A DNA stretch of 64,000 nt from Plectosphaerella cucumerina. Lineage: Eukaryota > Ascomycota > Sordariomycetes > Glomerellales > Plectosphaerellaceae. Below the pieces are notes generated by a model. The model searched no databases and was not told the DNA's origin. It saw nothing but the letters and a program-made list of their open reading frames with translations. The translations under genes were made by a program, and so were the position numbers. The DNA lies in assembly GCA_020746995.1 (NCBI GenBank), contig JAGPXD010000002.1, positions 5,394,001 through 5,458,000 on the forward strand, read 5' to 3'. This document shows, piece by piece, positions 33,008-44,536 of the stretch; the stretch's first letter is position 1; every line of letters starts with the position of its first letter.

Positions 33008-34986
33008 TCACCGCCTCTGAGATCCCTTGCGACCAAGGGAATCGACCCTGACGGTCCACGAGAAGAAGAAGGACAGGAGGGCAACGGCTGTGGCTACGAC
33101 AAACGCAAGCTTCAGGGCGTCAAAGTACACGGCGCGCACAACTGCTTGCAAAGCCGGAGAGAGATCGTTGATGGCAAACACCGACTGCCTGATCGTCTCG
33201 ATGATCTGCCCTCAAGTCAGCAACCGGCCGAAGTACCAAGACAGTCATCATGACTTACCTCGTCCTTGTTCTCAACATTGCCCAACGCTCCCGGCAACTT
33301 GTTGACGAGGACGTTTTGGACCACGGCGGATGTCATGGTAACGCCATAGATGGTTCCCATCGATCGTATGAGGTAGACGGTCGAAGTGGCCACGGCTTGT
33401 TCTAGAAAGAGTCATGTCAGTATGCCTCCAGAAGCTTGACCATTTTCTTCTGTTCCAACTAACCTTGATGCTCAAACAGAGAGACGAAACTGAACAGCAC
33501 GCTCGGATTTGTCAACCCCAGACCCAGGTTCGCTGGGAGCAAAAACACAACATCACTCCACGACGACCCCTTCCGCCCGAGGCCGATTGCCAGCAGGTTT
33601 CCGATGAACATCATGGCCGTGCCGAGACGGACATTGTACGACATCTTACATCCGCGCTGCATCAATACACCTGCGATGACACCACCGACGGGCGTAGCCA
33701 TGGAGGGCACCACAAGACGGAAGCCGGCTGTGGAAGCCGAGTCACCTCTGACGGCCTGGAAAAAGAGGGGGACCATGAACAAATACTGCCGTTGTCAGCA
33801 CTGCGAACCAAAAGGGGCCGGCTTTTACCTACGGCATATGCCGCCATGCCAGCGAAAATATTCGTTAGCTGCACCATGACGGGCTTGTACCCCTTCAGCA
33901 TCTCCAGCGGGATGATGGGGAACGCCCTGGTATTGGCCTCGATGACGAGGAACACGGCGAGCAGGACGAAGCTGACGACCAGGGACGCGATCACAGGGGC
34001 GCTGGACCAAGCGAACTCGTTGCCGCCGAGGCTCAACCCCGCAAGCTGCGCACTGAGGGCCAGTACAAGAACCAGGGATCCGGACACGTCGAGACGGGCC
34101 AGCACCGACCTGAGTCGACGAATGCCTTTCGTAGGCTGGGCCATGCGCTCAACGGGCGGTGGGGGGTCCCGAAGGACGGCATATCCGACAGCAAAAGCGA
34201 GAAGCGACACAGGCACCTGCAAGGCAAAACACCAACGCCATCCCATCTCGACCGCGATGACACCGCCGAGACTGGCGCCCGACACAGCACCCAGGCCAAC
34301 AAGGATATTCTGGATGGCCTGGTACATGCCCCTCTTTCGGAAGGGGATGAGATCCGAGTTTACAATTGTGGCTGCTATACGTCAGCACAGTCTTCACACA
34401 ACGGACAAGCTAGATTTTCTCTCACCCATCGTAATGAGGCCGCCACCTCCAAAGCCGGTCAGAGCGCGCATGGCGTTCAACGCGAGCATGCTATCGGCGA
34501 CGGAACATCCCAGGCAGCCGGCGGTAAAGGTGATGGTGGACAGGAAGAAGCACGCTCTCCGGCCTAGGAGGTCGGAGAAGCGGCCATACAGCGGCTGAAA
34601 AGCGGTGCTGGTGATCAGGTAGGACGTGGTCAGCCACGAGGCGTGGTTGGCGGCATGGAACTCGCTGCCGATGAGGGCATAAGTGCTCGCCGTGACTGTG
34701 CTATCGAAGCCGGAGAGAAAGACGTTTGACCAGAGAGCTGGGGGTGTCAGCTAAAGTCGGCGTCTTTTTTTCAGAGGTTTCTCGTGATGATGCTTCGGTG
34801 AACATGACTCTGTGACTTACCGATTTGGATGATCCAGAAACCCTTGGGCCTCTTCCAATCCTCCTCTTCCGGCTCGGGTCCCTTCGGGAACGTGGTGTAG
34901 CCGCCTTCGGGATCTTGACAGCGGGACTTGAGGAGCGGGGTCCTCTCGGGAGCCGCGTTTTGCGGAGCAGCATGGGCAACGGCCAT
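33008..34986 (-). CDS. MFS transporter, DHA2/vacuolar basic amino-acid transporter type
   Basis: Six exons (34986-34821, 34737-34426, 34371-33833, 33785-33464, 33401-33259, 33205-33008) encode 559 residues. A major facilitator with about 14 predicted helices. Motif A is present after helix 2 (GRFSDLLGRR), a drug:H+ antiporter signature helix follows (LNAMRALTGFGGGGLITMA), and the second half ends with the C-terminal helix VATAVALLSFFFSWTV. The N-terminal cytosolic tail has an acidic dileucine-type sequence (ERTPLL), a known vacuolar/endosomal sorting signal, so a vacuolar location as in the Vba family is plausible. The intron before TIVNSDLIPF has two adjacent in-frame acceptors (TAGCAG), so isoforms differing by one Ala are possible. 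Substrate cannot be read from sequence. Confidence 0.88.
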
Positions 34987-37026
34987 GATTTACGATGTTT
35001 TGATATTTGATGCCTTTGGTGATGATTGTTCTCTCTTTGGATGATGGACTTGGCCGGTGAAGAATCTTCCCACTGTTGACGGGACACAGGAACAAAGAGG
35101 AGAGAGAGGCTTTTCAGCCGTGGCTGGACTTGGACTGGACTGGACCGGTTTCCCCGCGGACAAACGTCCCTCAAGGCACTCGGTGGTCTGCGGCCAACCC
35201 CTGGTAAAAATCCCCTCGAGATGGGCCCCCGGCCTGGATCCGGTGGCAATATGGGACGGACGGGGGGTGTCTCTCCTCTCTCCTCTCTCTCTCTGGCGAG
35301 AGCGAGCTCGGACGTTGGCGATGCGTCGTTCGTCCGCGCAGAGGAGCGGGGCGGGGGGGACAGGGTACCGCAGGGGACCACCCTCGAGGGGACAAGGGGG
35401 CTGGCAGATATCTGGCTTCAATGTGCACTTTGCTCAGCGCTCGCATGCGGCTAACGAGGGTTCGGGGAGCCGGCTGCACGCCACGGCGTCACATCGCAAG
35501 TTCGCAACGGTCCAGATTGCTTGGAGGGTCTGCTGCCAGCTGCGAGGCCGGGGGCGTGGGGGTTGACGGCGAGGGGGGCAGTGCTGCTCGGGGACCAGCA
35601 CGGGTGCCGAGAAGGGTGCCGGGCGACAGCGGAGGCGCGGAAGGACGGAGGGAGGGACGACTTCGGAGTCGATGGGGAAAGGAAATGGACTCTTTGGTAA
35701 ATGTTTTTCATCGTGCAGACTGGGAAGAATTTTTCTCGTGGCGAAGAGGCGCCTATGGGGGATATCGCCATCCGGGCTAATATGGCGTATTTACGCAGGC
35801 GAGGGCCCGGGTGATATCATGCCCTACGAGCACGCACGCGACAGAGGGAGAGATCGTCGAGATTCTGACGATGAGATCACTTGAGGTATGACGATGGGGA
35901 GTCGAGGGAGGTGAGTTCTGGTGGTCGTGGTCCAGGTCTGCAGTCGCAATCGGGTGCTTGAGGCTGGTTGGCGCGGCTTCTTGCAGCAGCAGCGTAATCT
36001 TGCATGCAACGAGCAGAAACCACCCTCTCTCGCCTATCACGCACCTCGGCACTCATGCGGCCCTTCCCCTCGTGAAATCACGCATGCATGTTCTCGGCCC
36101 GGCCTTCACGGTCTTTTTCGGTCTACCTGATCGGGGTGTCCCATCTGCTGCAGTCCGTGCTGGCTTGGCAGACCAATTCCCAGAGGAAGAAGCCATCCTG
36201 GTATTAAAAGGTGTTCAAGTTCGCAGTCAGCTTGAACTCGCAGTCTCTTAAAATTGGCAAGCAAAGATTGCTGTTCTCAACGGTGGCGTGTTTATTTGTC
36301 TTCTGTCGCACGCCTCACATCAACGCGGTGCATCCGACAACGGACCGCGCGAGGATATACGGCCAAAGCCTCACCAACACATGGCAGGAATTTTGCAGAC
36401 CGAGCTTGAAACCATGTCCGAAAGCGCTGTATGCTTAGTTTTTTTTCTATCTGCCAAACTACCAAATCACGCCACAGGCCCTGAAGATCCTTTTGGGGGT
36501 TGAAGCATCGCGGTATCGTCTTGCGATTTTAAGGTACCTAGCAAGACAGGATTGAGTGGAAACAAACGAGGATTCTCTCAAAATCAAAGGCGCTCAAATC
36601 TAATTTGATACATGAGTACACCCACTCTGGGTACATAGCTGAGATGCTGGCTGCCATATTATTCCGATCACGTCCACTCCTCGGACCACGACGCCACTCC
36701 TTAGCGAGTGGTCTGAAGCTCACGTGCCTCACATTCAATCCGCAAGCTCTTCCATCTATAACAATGGCTTCATCTGATAAGGTATAGTGAAACAAAAGGC
36801 AGAGGCTACTGACCAACCGAAGCACCATTATCCCGAGTCACCTTGACCTAGGTATTACTGCTTCATCTGAAAGTTTCCCCATCCCGGGCCGGGCCCAGCC
36901 TGCCGCTGCCTATTTTCACAGTGTGAAGACCGAGAAGAGATACATCAGAGCTTAGCTTTGGGTCATCATGATTACCGCTTGAGCTTCTCCCTCAACAAAC
37001 AAGTACACCTCGAACATGCAAGCGCA
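34987..37026. other. 2 kb region without a recognisable gene
   Basis: Contains the promoter of the MFS gene on the left and the 3' UTR of the ALDH-like gene on the right. The longest open frames (about 170 codons near 35057-35566) overlap each other in opposite strands and match no family. The right half (36.2-37.0 kb) is more AT-rich than its surroundings. No repeat unit or RNA gene is evident. Confidence 0.4.
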
Positions 37027-38585
37027 CTACTGAAGGCTCGCCTGGGCCACGCGGAAGAGGTAATAGCACAGCAGACCAGTCCCAGACAATGCCGTTGACA
37101 GCACAAGAACACCCCCGGTGACGATGCCTTGGTTGAAGAAGCCAATATCCCCACCCTTCTTCGGGCGCACTGTCTCCTTCAGCTCAGCGGTTGCCTCGGC
37201 ATCCAGCGAGGCCAGCACCTTGGCCGACGTTTGGAGGAGCGCCTCCTCGATGACCTGGCTGTGCGCATTTACCGAGTCGTCAATGAACTGAGCCTTGGGA
37301 AGGGTGAAGTGCCTGTCCTCGTAGCGTCCGAGGGAGGCAGGGTTCAGGGGCTGGTCTTTTGGCGCCACAGGGCCGTCTGGTAGGGTCAGAGATTTGTCCA
37401 GAGGAGGGAGCGGAGGTACTTACAGAGGAGTGCCGGTGGCAGGTGGTTGACGAAACAGGTGTTTGTATCAACGAACTGCGTGATGTACTTGGCTGTCGAT
37501 GGGGCTGCGAAAACATAGGCAGCGGCGAGTCTGCCATACTTGGATGTGGCGTCTATCGCGTCATCCATGCTCGTGACTGAGTGCACCAGCAGAGTCGTCT
37601 CCTGGACCTTGTTCTGGAGGAGAGTAGATTTCCTGCGGCCGTCAGTTCAAGTCCTTCGAACTTCCCATGTCTCCAAAGCAGAAACTCACCTGTCCTTAAC
37701 TTCAATAATAGCCCCAAATGAAGACGACGACACCACATTGGCCGTCCCCTCACCGAGCGCCTCCTTGACAAGACTGGATTGCGCCCCCCTTGAAGGCCCA
37801 TCTTTCGGGGCAGTCTCAGCTAGCGCAGACATCTGCCGAGAAGCCGCTTCGAGGAAAGGCTTCTTGACCCATTCGTTGACGAGCACCAGGTCCGGTGCGT
37901 ACGGAGACCTGCCTCCGAGCCCGGTGCGCGCGCCAACCAGCGCCCTCGCCGCCGCCTCGACGTCCGCATCCCGCTCGACGATCCCGACAACCCTGCTCTG
38001 CGGGTCTGAGACGGAGTAAAAGAACAGCAGCGGCCCTGCGCATCCGTTTTGCATGATCCGCCGGTGCCTGTACGCCACGTCTCCCATGGCCACGGGCGTG
38101 TAGGCCACCTCGAAGACGTCCTCACCGAGCGCTTCTCGGGCAATGCTGAGCACCAGAGCCGGCGCTGCAAGCATAGACCGCTCGGCCTGAACGATGATGC
38201 AGTTTCCTGCCCCAAGAGCCGGCGCGAGGGCAGAGATGAGCGAGTAGAGGAAGGTGTGGGTGGCAGGCTCGATGAGGACGATGCCAACAGGCTCCCGGCC
38301 GTCAGGGGCGTTGAGAGCGCGGGCGATGCGGTATTCGTCATCAAGGACGGCATCAGTGCTGATGGCGTCGTAGACAGACGCGATGAGGCGGAGAGCGAGC
38401 CAGAACTCGACCTTTGTCTCCGCCGGGGTATGACCTGAGTCACTGCGGAGGGCGTGCTGGATGTCTGCCGCGCGGGCGGCGAGGGCCTCGTGGAGGGCCT
38501 TGAGCTTTGTGCGACGGAAGAAGGGGTTGTGGGCGCGGCCGTCGATGGCGGCCGAGCGGATTCTGCTGAAGGGACGGCTCGGCAT
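37027..38585 (-). CDS. Aldehyde-dehydrogenase-like membrane protein lacking catalytic residues
   Basis: Three exons (38585-37690, 37632-37424, 37376-37027) encode 484 residues with an ALDH fold (fatty-aldehyde-dehydrogenase-like). The start MPSRPFSRIRSAAIDGR and the cofactor-domain region (REPVGIVLIEPATHTFLYSLI) follow the family. In active enzymes the catalytic Cys lies in a QTCVAPD-like motif; here the aligned segment is RSPYAPD, with Pro in the Cys position. The usual ELGGKSP motif with the catalytic Glu is also absent. Near the C-terminus is a hydrophobic helix (GGVLVLSTALSGTGLLCYYL), as in tail-anchored fatty ALDHs. I infer a non-catalytic, membrane-attached paralogue; a changed chemistry cannot be excluded. 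It is divergent from a small unknown gene, with 434 bases between their starts. Confidence 0.85.
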
Positions 38586-39019
38586 GTTGGCTGAGGACGA
38601 AGACTGGTGGAGGATGTGAAGATGGTGAGAAGTTGGACTGTCGTCAGTTGAATGTTTCCACCGGCAGGTTGATGCAGAAGAAGCTCTCCCTCTTGGCTCA
38701 CATGCCAGCACCCACACCTGAAAAATGTCCCTGCGCCCCTAAGAGGAGCCTCCCGCATCCCGCAGCGGGCTTGGCCGACGATCCGGGGCGGAGGCTTCGG
38801 CTGGTCTGGGGTCGTGCCGAGACGGTTCGGGACCTCCGGGGCGCCCTCCTCCACATCCCGAACGCAGGGGGCGACGTCAACGCCATGCCACTCCAGTGCC
38901 GATTGTTCCGTCCCTGGATTGGGATGTTCTCTGGGGCCATTTACAGAATCCCCATTTTGCAGTTGAGATCCACGATTTTGCATCATTCAGTTCACTCTCA
39001 GAAACGCCCCATCGCCGAC
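38586..39019. promoter_or_regulatory. Shared divergent promoter region
   Basis: A 434-base interval separates the start codons of the ALDH-like gene (minus) and the small 39020 gene (plus). It must supply both promoters, so coordinated expression is possible. No specific binding site was identified. Confidence 0.5.
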
Positions 39020-39432
39020 ATGTCCACAACAGCAACCCAGACGGTCGCCAGCCGTGTCATTCTCGCCGACTACGCGATCCACCACTCCGGCAGCAGCCAC
39101 GACGTCAAGCAGAGAGAGCCGATCGACCAGGTATCGGAGCCGGTGCCAGATTCTCACTGGAACCTGCCGCACCGGCGTGTGCCGGCCTACCGCCCTGTCG
39201 ACACGAACAGGGACCAGTCGCAAATTCGCGTGTATCAGAACCCGATTGAGAGGATGTTCATCTTCACCATGTTTACGGGAGTGTTCATTAATGCGGTGAG
39301 TGAGAAAACCAGGGCAGGGCGAAGGGAGCGAGAGACTGACTGGATGTGTAGACGGCGGCAAAGATCTGGAGGGGCTCATTTGGGAGATTGAATGAGAACA
39401 TCTTCAGGTACCGTATTGGAGGGGAGATTTAG
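39020..39432 (+). CDS. Small unknown protein (118 aa)
   Basis: Two exons (39020-39295, 39352-39432) give 118 residues starting MSTTATQTVASRVILADYAIHH. The N-terminal part is polar (VPDSHWNLPHRRVPAYRPVD). A moderately hydrophobic segment (NPIERMFIFTMFTGVFINA) runs into a basic tail (KIWRGSFGRLNENIFRYR), so membrane association is possible. The intron has a GTGAGT donor, a GACTGAC branch site and a TAG acceptor and removes an otherwise polar read-through. No family is recognised. Its divergent arrangement with the ALDH-like gene suggests shared regulation. A further intron at GTACCG near 39408 would change the last residues. Confidence 0.55.
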
Positions 39433-39698
39433 AGAAGAACTATGGCGCTGGAAACGCATCTTTCTGATAAGAATTAAAGCTCATTAACCTTTGACGCCTT
39501 GTAATTCTATGGTTTTCCAGTGATGCGTATTCAGGTGACATGTTTATCTGTTGTATTTGACTTACGACAAGCACTCAGGATATCATCGTGCTACTTGTCA
39601 GATATCTCAACACTCCGTGTCAGACGTGAGCTGTCAGCTATTGAACGTAGTATTGACTTGTCGATCAAGTGTGAGATTGACTTCTATGTCAGACACCC

Positions 39699-40241
39699 CT
39701 ACTTCGAAGCATCCACCCCGTTCATCCCTCCATAATCCTCCTTCAGTTCCTCCACCGATGACCGCGCTGGCTGCAACACATACAACATGCGCACCCACTC
39801 CTCATCACTGACATTCCTCCAGGCATGCATCGTCGCACGCTGCACGCAAATGTCCCCCCTCCTCATCAGCCTCGTCTCTCCCGAGTCCAGCACCAGTTCC
39901 ACCTCGCCCTCGAGCACGACGCCGTAATCGAGGCTGACCGTCTTGTGCATGGGCGATGTCTTGCCGGGAGGAATGTCAACGTAGCGCAGCACCGTTCCCG
40001 TGGAGACGGTCAGGCCCGGCGGGGAGGCGAGGAAACCGCGGTAGGCAGCGACGTCGGCGCCATCGCCAATGTCGACGGGGAAGCCATCGGTGACGTAGCA
40101 CTGGGCAAAGGCGGCGTCTTTGGGGGCAATCTCGTAGAAAGGGCTGTCCTCGGGGACGGAGGTGTCGATGATTGCGCGGCCCTGGGTGTCTGTAGTGGTG
40201 ATGTAGCGCTTGGGGTGGGAGAGTTTCCCCTGGAGAGCCAT
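39699..40241 (-). CDS. Small cupin-domain protein
   Basis: An intronless gene of 180 residues. The C-terminal half has both cupin motifs: a first motif around SPMHKTVSLDYGVVLEGEVE and a second around GDICVQRATMHAWRNVSD, giving His residues that could bind a metal. The N-terminal half (GRAIIDTSVPEDSPFYEIAP) is an extra beta region common in fungal stand-alone cupins. Cupins of this size act as metal-dependent dioxygenases, isomerases or cyclases, or have no known activity. This one sits beside a fumarylacetoacetase-like hydrolase and a ring-cleaving dioxygenase, which suggests an accessory step in the same pathway. It is divergent from the hydrolase gene (457 bases between starts). Confidence 0.85.
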   Translation of the reverse strand: MALQGKLSHPKRYITTTDTQGRAIIDTSVPEDSPFYEIAPKDAAFAQCYVTDGFPVDIGDGADVAAYRGFLASPPGLTVSTGTVLRYVDIPPGKTSPMHKTVSLDYGVVLEGEVELVLDSGETRLMRRGDICVQRATMHAWRNVSDEEWVRMLYVLQPARSSVEELKEDYGGMNGVDASK

Positions 40242-40698
40242 GGTGGGCTGGGAGGGAGTGTTTTAGACGTGTGTCTGAGTAGCGAATTGTTTGAGCTGGG
40301 AAGCTTGTTCTCTAAGAGAATTGAAACTAATTGACGATATTCTAGTTCAAAACACCTTTCAATTGTCACCTTTTGAAGACTTCGACCAAGCAATGAGGGT
40401 CCCGCGGGGTCCAGTCCGGGGAGCAACCTGGGGTGTCGGCACGAGAAGGGGGGGTTCGGGAACGTGGGGTGTTTTGAAGCTGGCCCCCCTGTTTTACCCC
40501 CTTTACGCTTCTGCTTCCGATGTGGGCGGACCCCTTCTCGGTTCGGCGTCGTAGGCGGACCAGACAGCACTGGTCACTGGGGTTGGCTGACAAGGCTGAT
40601 ATTGCATCAGGTCTCTTATTAATGAACAAGCTTTGTCTTTGGAGGAGGATGCCGATGTTAGTATCAGTCTATCAGATCACACACCACATCAGTACACC
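40242..40698. promoter_or_regulatory. Shared divergent promoter of cupin and FAH-like genes
   Basis: A 457-base interval between two start codons in opposite directions. The layout suggests coordinated expression of both genes. No specific site is assigned. Confidence 0.5.
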
Positions 40699-42028
40699 AT
40701 GAAGTCCAGATCTTTCGCCCACCACTTCTCCGAGAACAACATCCCATTCGGGATCGCCTCCTCGGAGAGGCATGTTGATCCTCGCCCCGTCACCAGACTG
40801 GGAAATACCGTCTTCTTCTTGGAGAACCTTGCTAAGACCGGTTTTTTCGATGGCATCACTGGACTGTCCCATGAGGCCCTCCAGCAGTCGACCCTGAACC
40901 AAATCGCGGCTCTTCCCCGCTCGGTTCTCCGCAGTGTGAGGCAGAGGATCCAAGATGAGTTCAAAATGAACGGCTTGGCTTCCGTTCCGGATGAGGCCAA
41001 GGAAGATATCGAGGATGTGACCTTGCATCTGCCCGTCGCGATAGGTGACTTTTCTGGTACGTTAACTCCTCGCTCGGGATGATCCCCGCTGACCTTCAGA
41101 CTTCTCTTGCTCCCTTGAACACGTCAAAAACGCCGGCCGCATCATCATCAACGACGAGCGTCCCCCGCCCGGCTTCTTCAACTTCCCCATCGGCTACCAA
41201 GGCCGCGCCAGCTCCATCGTTGTCTCAGGCACCGACATCGAGCGACCCCTCGGCCAGTTTCGCAACCCCGACGCCTCATCCCCTGGCGCGGAGCCCATCA
41301 TCTACGGCCCCTCCCGCAAAATGGACTACGAGCTCGAGCTCGCCGCCATTGTCGGCCGCCCCCTCCCCATGCGTCAGCGACTGCGTGCGACAAGGGCCGA
41401 CGACCACATCTTCGGCTTCGCCCTGCTTAACGACTGGAGCGCGCGCGACATTCAGGGCTTCGAGATGACGCCTCTCGGTCCGTTCAACGGAAAGAGCGTC
41501 GGCACCACGCTGTCGCCCTGGATCGTAACTCTTGACGCTCTCGAGCCGTTCCGCGTCACAGGCCCGGCACAGAAGCTACCGCTGCCAGCTTACCTCGAGG
41601 ACCCGGCGCGAGTGACATATGCCATCAGAATGCAAGCCGAGATCGACGCCGCGGGGTCAACAACGGTACTGGGCGCCTCGCGCGTGCAGTCGCTGTATTG
41701 GACGACGAGGCAGATGGTGGCGCACGCGGTGAGCTCGGGGAGCGCACTGCGCACGGGTGACGTGCTGGCCACGGGCACGGTGAGCGGGCCCGAGGAGGGG
41801 GCGCTGGGGTGTCTGCTCGAGGTGACGCGGGGCGGGGCGGAACCGGTTCGGCTGGAGGGCGGCGAGGAGAGGGCGTTCCTGGAGGATGGGGACGTGGTGC
41901 GGCTGACGGCGACCGCGGGGGACGAGGGGTCTGGCGTCGGCTTTGGGGAATGTACGGGGCGGGTGGTTGCGAGTCGGCCGTATGAGGAGGGGGATGACGC
42001 TTGTCCGGAGTGTGGGCGGGCGGGATAG
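40699..42028 (+). CDS. Fumarylacetoacetase-like hydrolase (FAH paralogue)
   Basis: Two exons (40699-41056, 41100-42028) encode 428 residues. Fumarylacetoacetases hydrolyse a C-C bond of beta-diketo acids such as fumarylacetoacetate, the last step of tyrosine/homogentisate breakdown. Both FAH domains are present: the N-terminal SH3-like part (NNIPFGIASSERHVDPRPVTRLG) and the catalytic part, with the segment DFSCSLEHVKNAG providing the catalytic-type His (His127), the metal-binding KMDYELELAAIVG, and the ALLNDWSARDIQGFE and GKSVGTTLSPW motifs. Length matches true FAH (about 420), not the shorter single-domain acylpyruvases. Its place away from homogentisate-pathway partners and next to a cupin, CocE hydrolase and extradiol dioxygenase suggests a paralogue specialised for another ring-cleavage product. 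Confidence 0.92.
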
Positions 42029-42422
42029 GGGTTTGCTACGGGGCTTGCTGACTACAGGTTACTAGTGGATGCATCAATTAGACTGCGTAGAGCTTCAAAA
42101 TACTGTCAAGCTGCTACTCACTGTCAAGCTGCTACTCACTGTCGTCGACATGTCGCGTGCTGTGGTGCTGCTGTGGTGTTGTGGAAAAGGGGCTCGGGTT
42201 TCGGCTCCACCTCCCAATGCCCCCCTTTTCAGCAACCCCTTTTTGCCCCTCACCGTCCACCCGCCGAGACACCCGGGCCCGAAGGCGCACCGACCCGGCA
42301 TCGTGAGCCGTCCATCCACCTGGGTAGGCGTAGATATCTAGGCACCAAAATGACTGCTTAGCATCCATCACTCACAATCAAGCACACTTTCCCACTTGCC
42401 CTTACCAGCATCTGCCCCCAAG
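42029..42422. promoter_or_regulatory. Upstream region of the CocE/NonD gene, with an 18 bp tandem duplication
   Basis: About 390 bases between same-strand genes. It contains an exact 18-base tandem duplication (42103-42138), and the promoter of the next gene should lie here. No clear TATA box was found. Confidence 0.45.
42103..42138. repeat. 18 bp tandem duplication
   Basis: The unit CTGTCAAGCTGCTACTCA is repeated twice head to tail and followed by the first five bases of a third copy (CTGTC). It lies about 285 bases before the ATG of the CocE/NonD hydrolase gene. Confidence 0.9.
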
Positions 42423-44260
42423 ATGCCCAACCCAATCAAGGACCTCCACACTGTGGACGACTCGTCCTTCCCCTACATTTTTGAGCAGAATGCCACCGTG
42501 CCACTCAAGGCCGGCGATGGCCTGATCCGCTGCAATGTGTATCGGCCGAAGAACGCTGGCCCTGTGCCTGTGCTAGTCACATATGGCCCGTACGGAAAGG
42601 ACATCCACTACAAGGAGTAAGACAGCATTCAATGTCAGGGTCTGAGCAGTAGGCTAACCTCCAAAGCTTCCACCCAAAGTCCTTCGCCGAGGTCAACGAT
42701 GAGCACAAATCAGAGCACGCGGCCTGGGAGACACCCGATCCCGGCTTCTGGACCTCCCATGGCTACGCCGTCGTCAGGGCCGACGAGAGGGGCCTGGGCC
42801 AATCCCCCGGCGTCCTCGACACCATGTCCCGCGGCACCAGCGAGGCCTTCTTCGATGTCGTCGAATGGGCTGCCGACCAGCCCTGGTCATCCGGCAAAGT
42901 CGGCCTCCTCGGTATCAGCTACTACGCCGGCAGCCAGTGGCGTGTGGCCGCCCGTCGGCCCCGGGGTCTTGCCGCCATTGTCCCTTGGGAGGGCATGACT
43001 GACTACTACCGCGACCGGTGCCGTCACGGCGGTATTCTCTCGGATGGCTTCATTCGCTTCTGGTGGAACCGCCAGGTCATCACGAACCAGTACGGCCGTC
43101 CAGGCCGCAGCGCCCGCAACTGGGGACCAGACACCCTCGAAGGCGACCTTTCGGAAGAAGAGCTCGCCGCCGCTCGCAACGACCAGACCGTCGATAACCG
43201 CGCCAACCGCTTCCGTGACGATGCGTACTATGCCTCCAAGGAGTATGACCTCGCCGACATCGAGGTACCCCTCCTTTCCGTCGCCAATTGGGGCGGCATT
43301 CTCCTCCACCTGCGCGGCAACATCCAGGGCTACCTCCACGCCGGCTCGCGCCTCAAGTACCTGCGCGTCATCACCGGCCGCCACGACCTGCCCTTCTACT
43401 ACAAGGAGGAAGTTGAGGTGCAACGTAGCTTCCTCGACGCTTTCCTCAAGGGTGACGACCGCGTCGGCTGGTCCGAGCCCGGCAAGGTGCCGCCTGTGGA
43501 CCTCGTCGTGCGCAAGGGCAACTACGGCTTCAATGATGCTGAGCGGGAGAAGGCTTTCCCTCGGCGCGAGGAGCAGGAGTGGCCTATTGCACGGACAAAG
43601 TACACGAAGTATCATCTGACGCCAGACCTCGGCCTTGTCGAAGACGGCACCCATGAGCCGCAGACCAGACCAAGCAAGGTCTCCTACCGCGCGCTGGGCA
43701 CCATCAAGGACCCTCAGCTTGTGCAGTTCACCAGCGCCCCCTTCGCATCAGAGACGGAAGTGACGGGCCACATCGTTGCACGTCTGACCGTCTCCGTGAG
43801 TCCCGATCCTTCAGGCCCGACGCCAAGCGACATTGATCTCTTCGTGACGCTGCGCCATCTCGGCCCCGACGGCACCGAGGTCTTCTATACGGGCACGGCG
43901 GGCGATCCCGTCCCGCTGGCCAAGGGGTGGCTTCGCGTGAGCCTGCGCAAGGTCAACGAGGGACACGCAAAGCATCGGGAGTGGCTGCCGCACCGGGACT
44001 ACACGAGTCGCGATGTGCTGCCGGTGATTCAGGGCGAGGCGTACACGGTGGATGTTGAGGTGTGGCCGACGAGTGTTGTTGTCGAGGAGGGGGGCAGGTT
44101 GGTGTTTGAGGTTGCGTCGGGCGATACGCAGGGCTCGGGCATCTTTGCGCATGAGGATCCGGAGGATAGGTCGCCGGCGGTGTTCCAGGGCGTGAACCAT
44201 GTGCATTTCGGGCCGGGGGTTGAGAATTATGTGACGCTGCCGGTTATCCCGAGGAAGTAG
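42423..44260 (+). CDS. CocE/NonD-family alpha/beta hydrolase (X-Pro dipeptidyl-peptidase-like)
   Basis: Two exons (42423-42616, 42667-44260) encode 595 residues. The family includes bacterial cocaine esterase, glutaryl-7-ACA acylase and X-Pro dipeptidyl peptidases, which cleave esters or amides. The alpha/beta hydrolase core shows VLVTYGPYGKD, the DERGLGQSPG segment and the nucleophile elbow GISYYAG (Ser149). A C-terminal jelly-roll domain characteristic of the family follows (SDIDLFVTLRHLGPDGTEV to HVHFGPGVENYVTLPVIP). No signal peptide is seen, so action on an intracellular substrate is likely. Its neighbours suggest that it releases an aromatic acid or phenol from an ester or amide, but this is inference. 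Confidence 0.92.
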
Positions 44261-44536
44261 ATAGGGAGTGTGGTGGAAGATTAGGGGCGCATTGATAGAT
44301 TCATGCCATCACTGATTAGAACTTCTTGCTTTCATGAACCCATGTCCCTGACGATTGAAGAAAGCAGTAGAAGAGAAGTACAAACCTCACTTCCGCAAAT
44401 GCTACTAAACACGCGAATGAGTATGACCACAGCACCTACATTTCATGCCCCTAATTCACATACAGTCGGCATAAGAGGCAGAGACTTGGATTGAACGCTG
44501 GAAATCAAGTAAATTAAGATGTGCTGTTGTGATGCC

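Noticed and set aside
35057..35566. 169-codon plus-strand open frame in the 2 kb gap
   Set aside because: It overlaps an equally long minus-strand frame, has low-complexity Arg/Gly composition, no promoter or splice signals, and no family resemblance.
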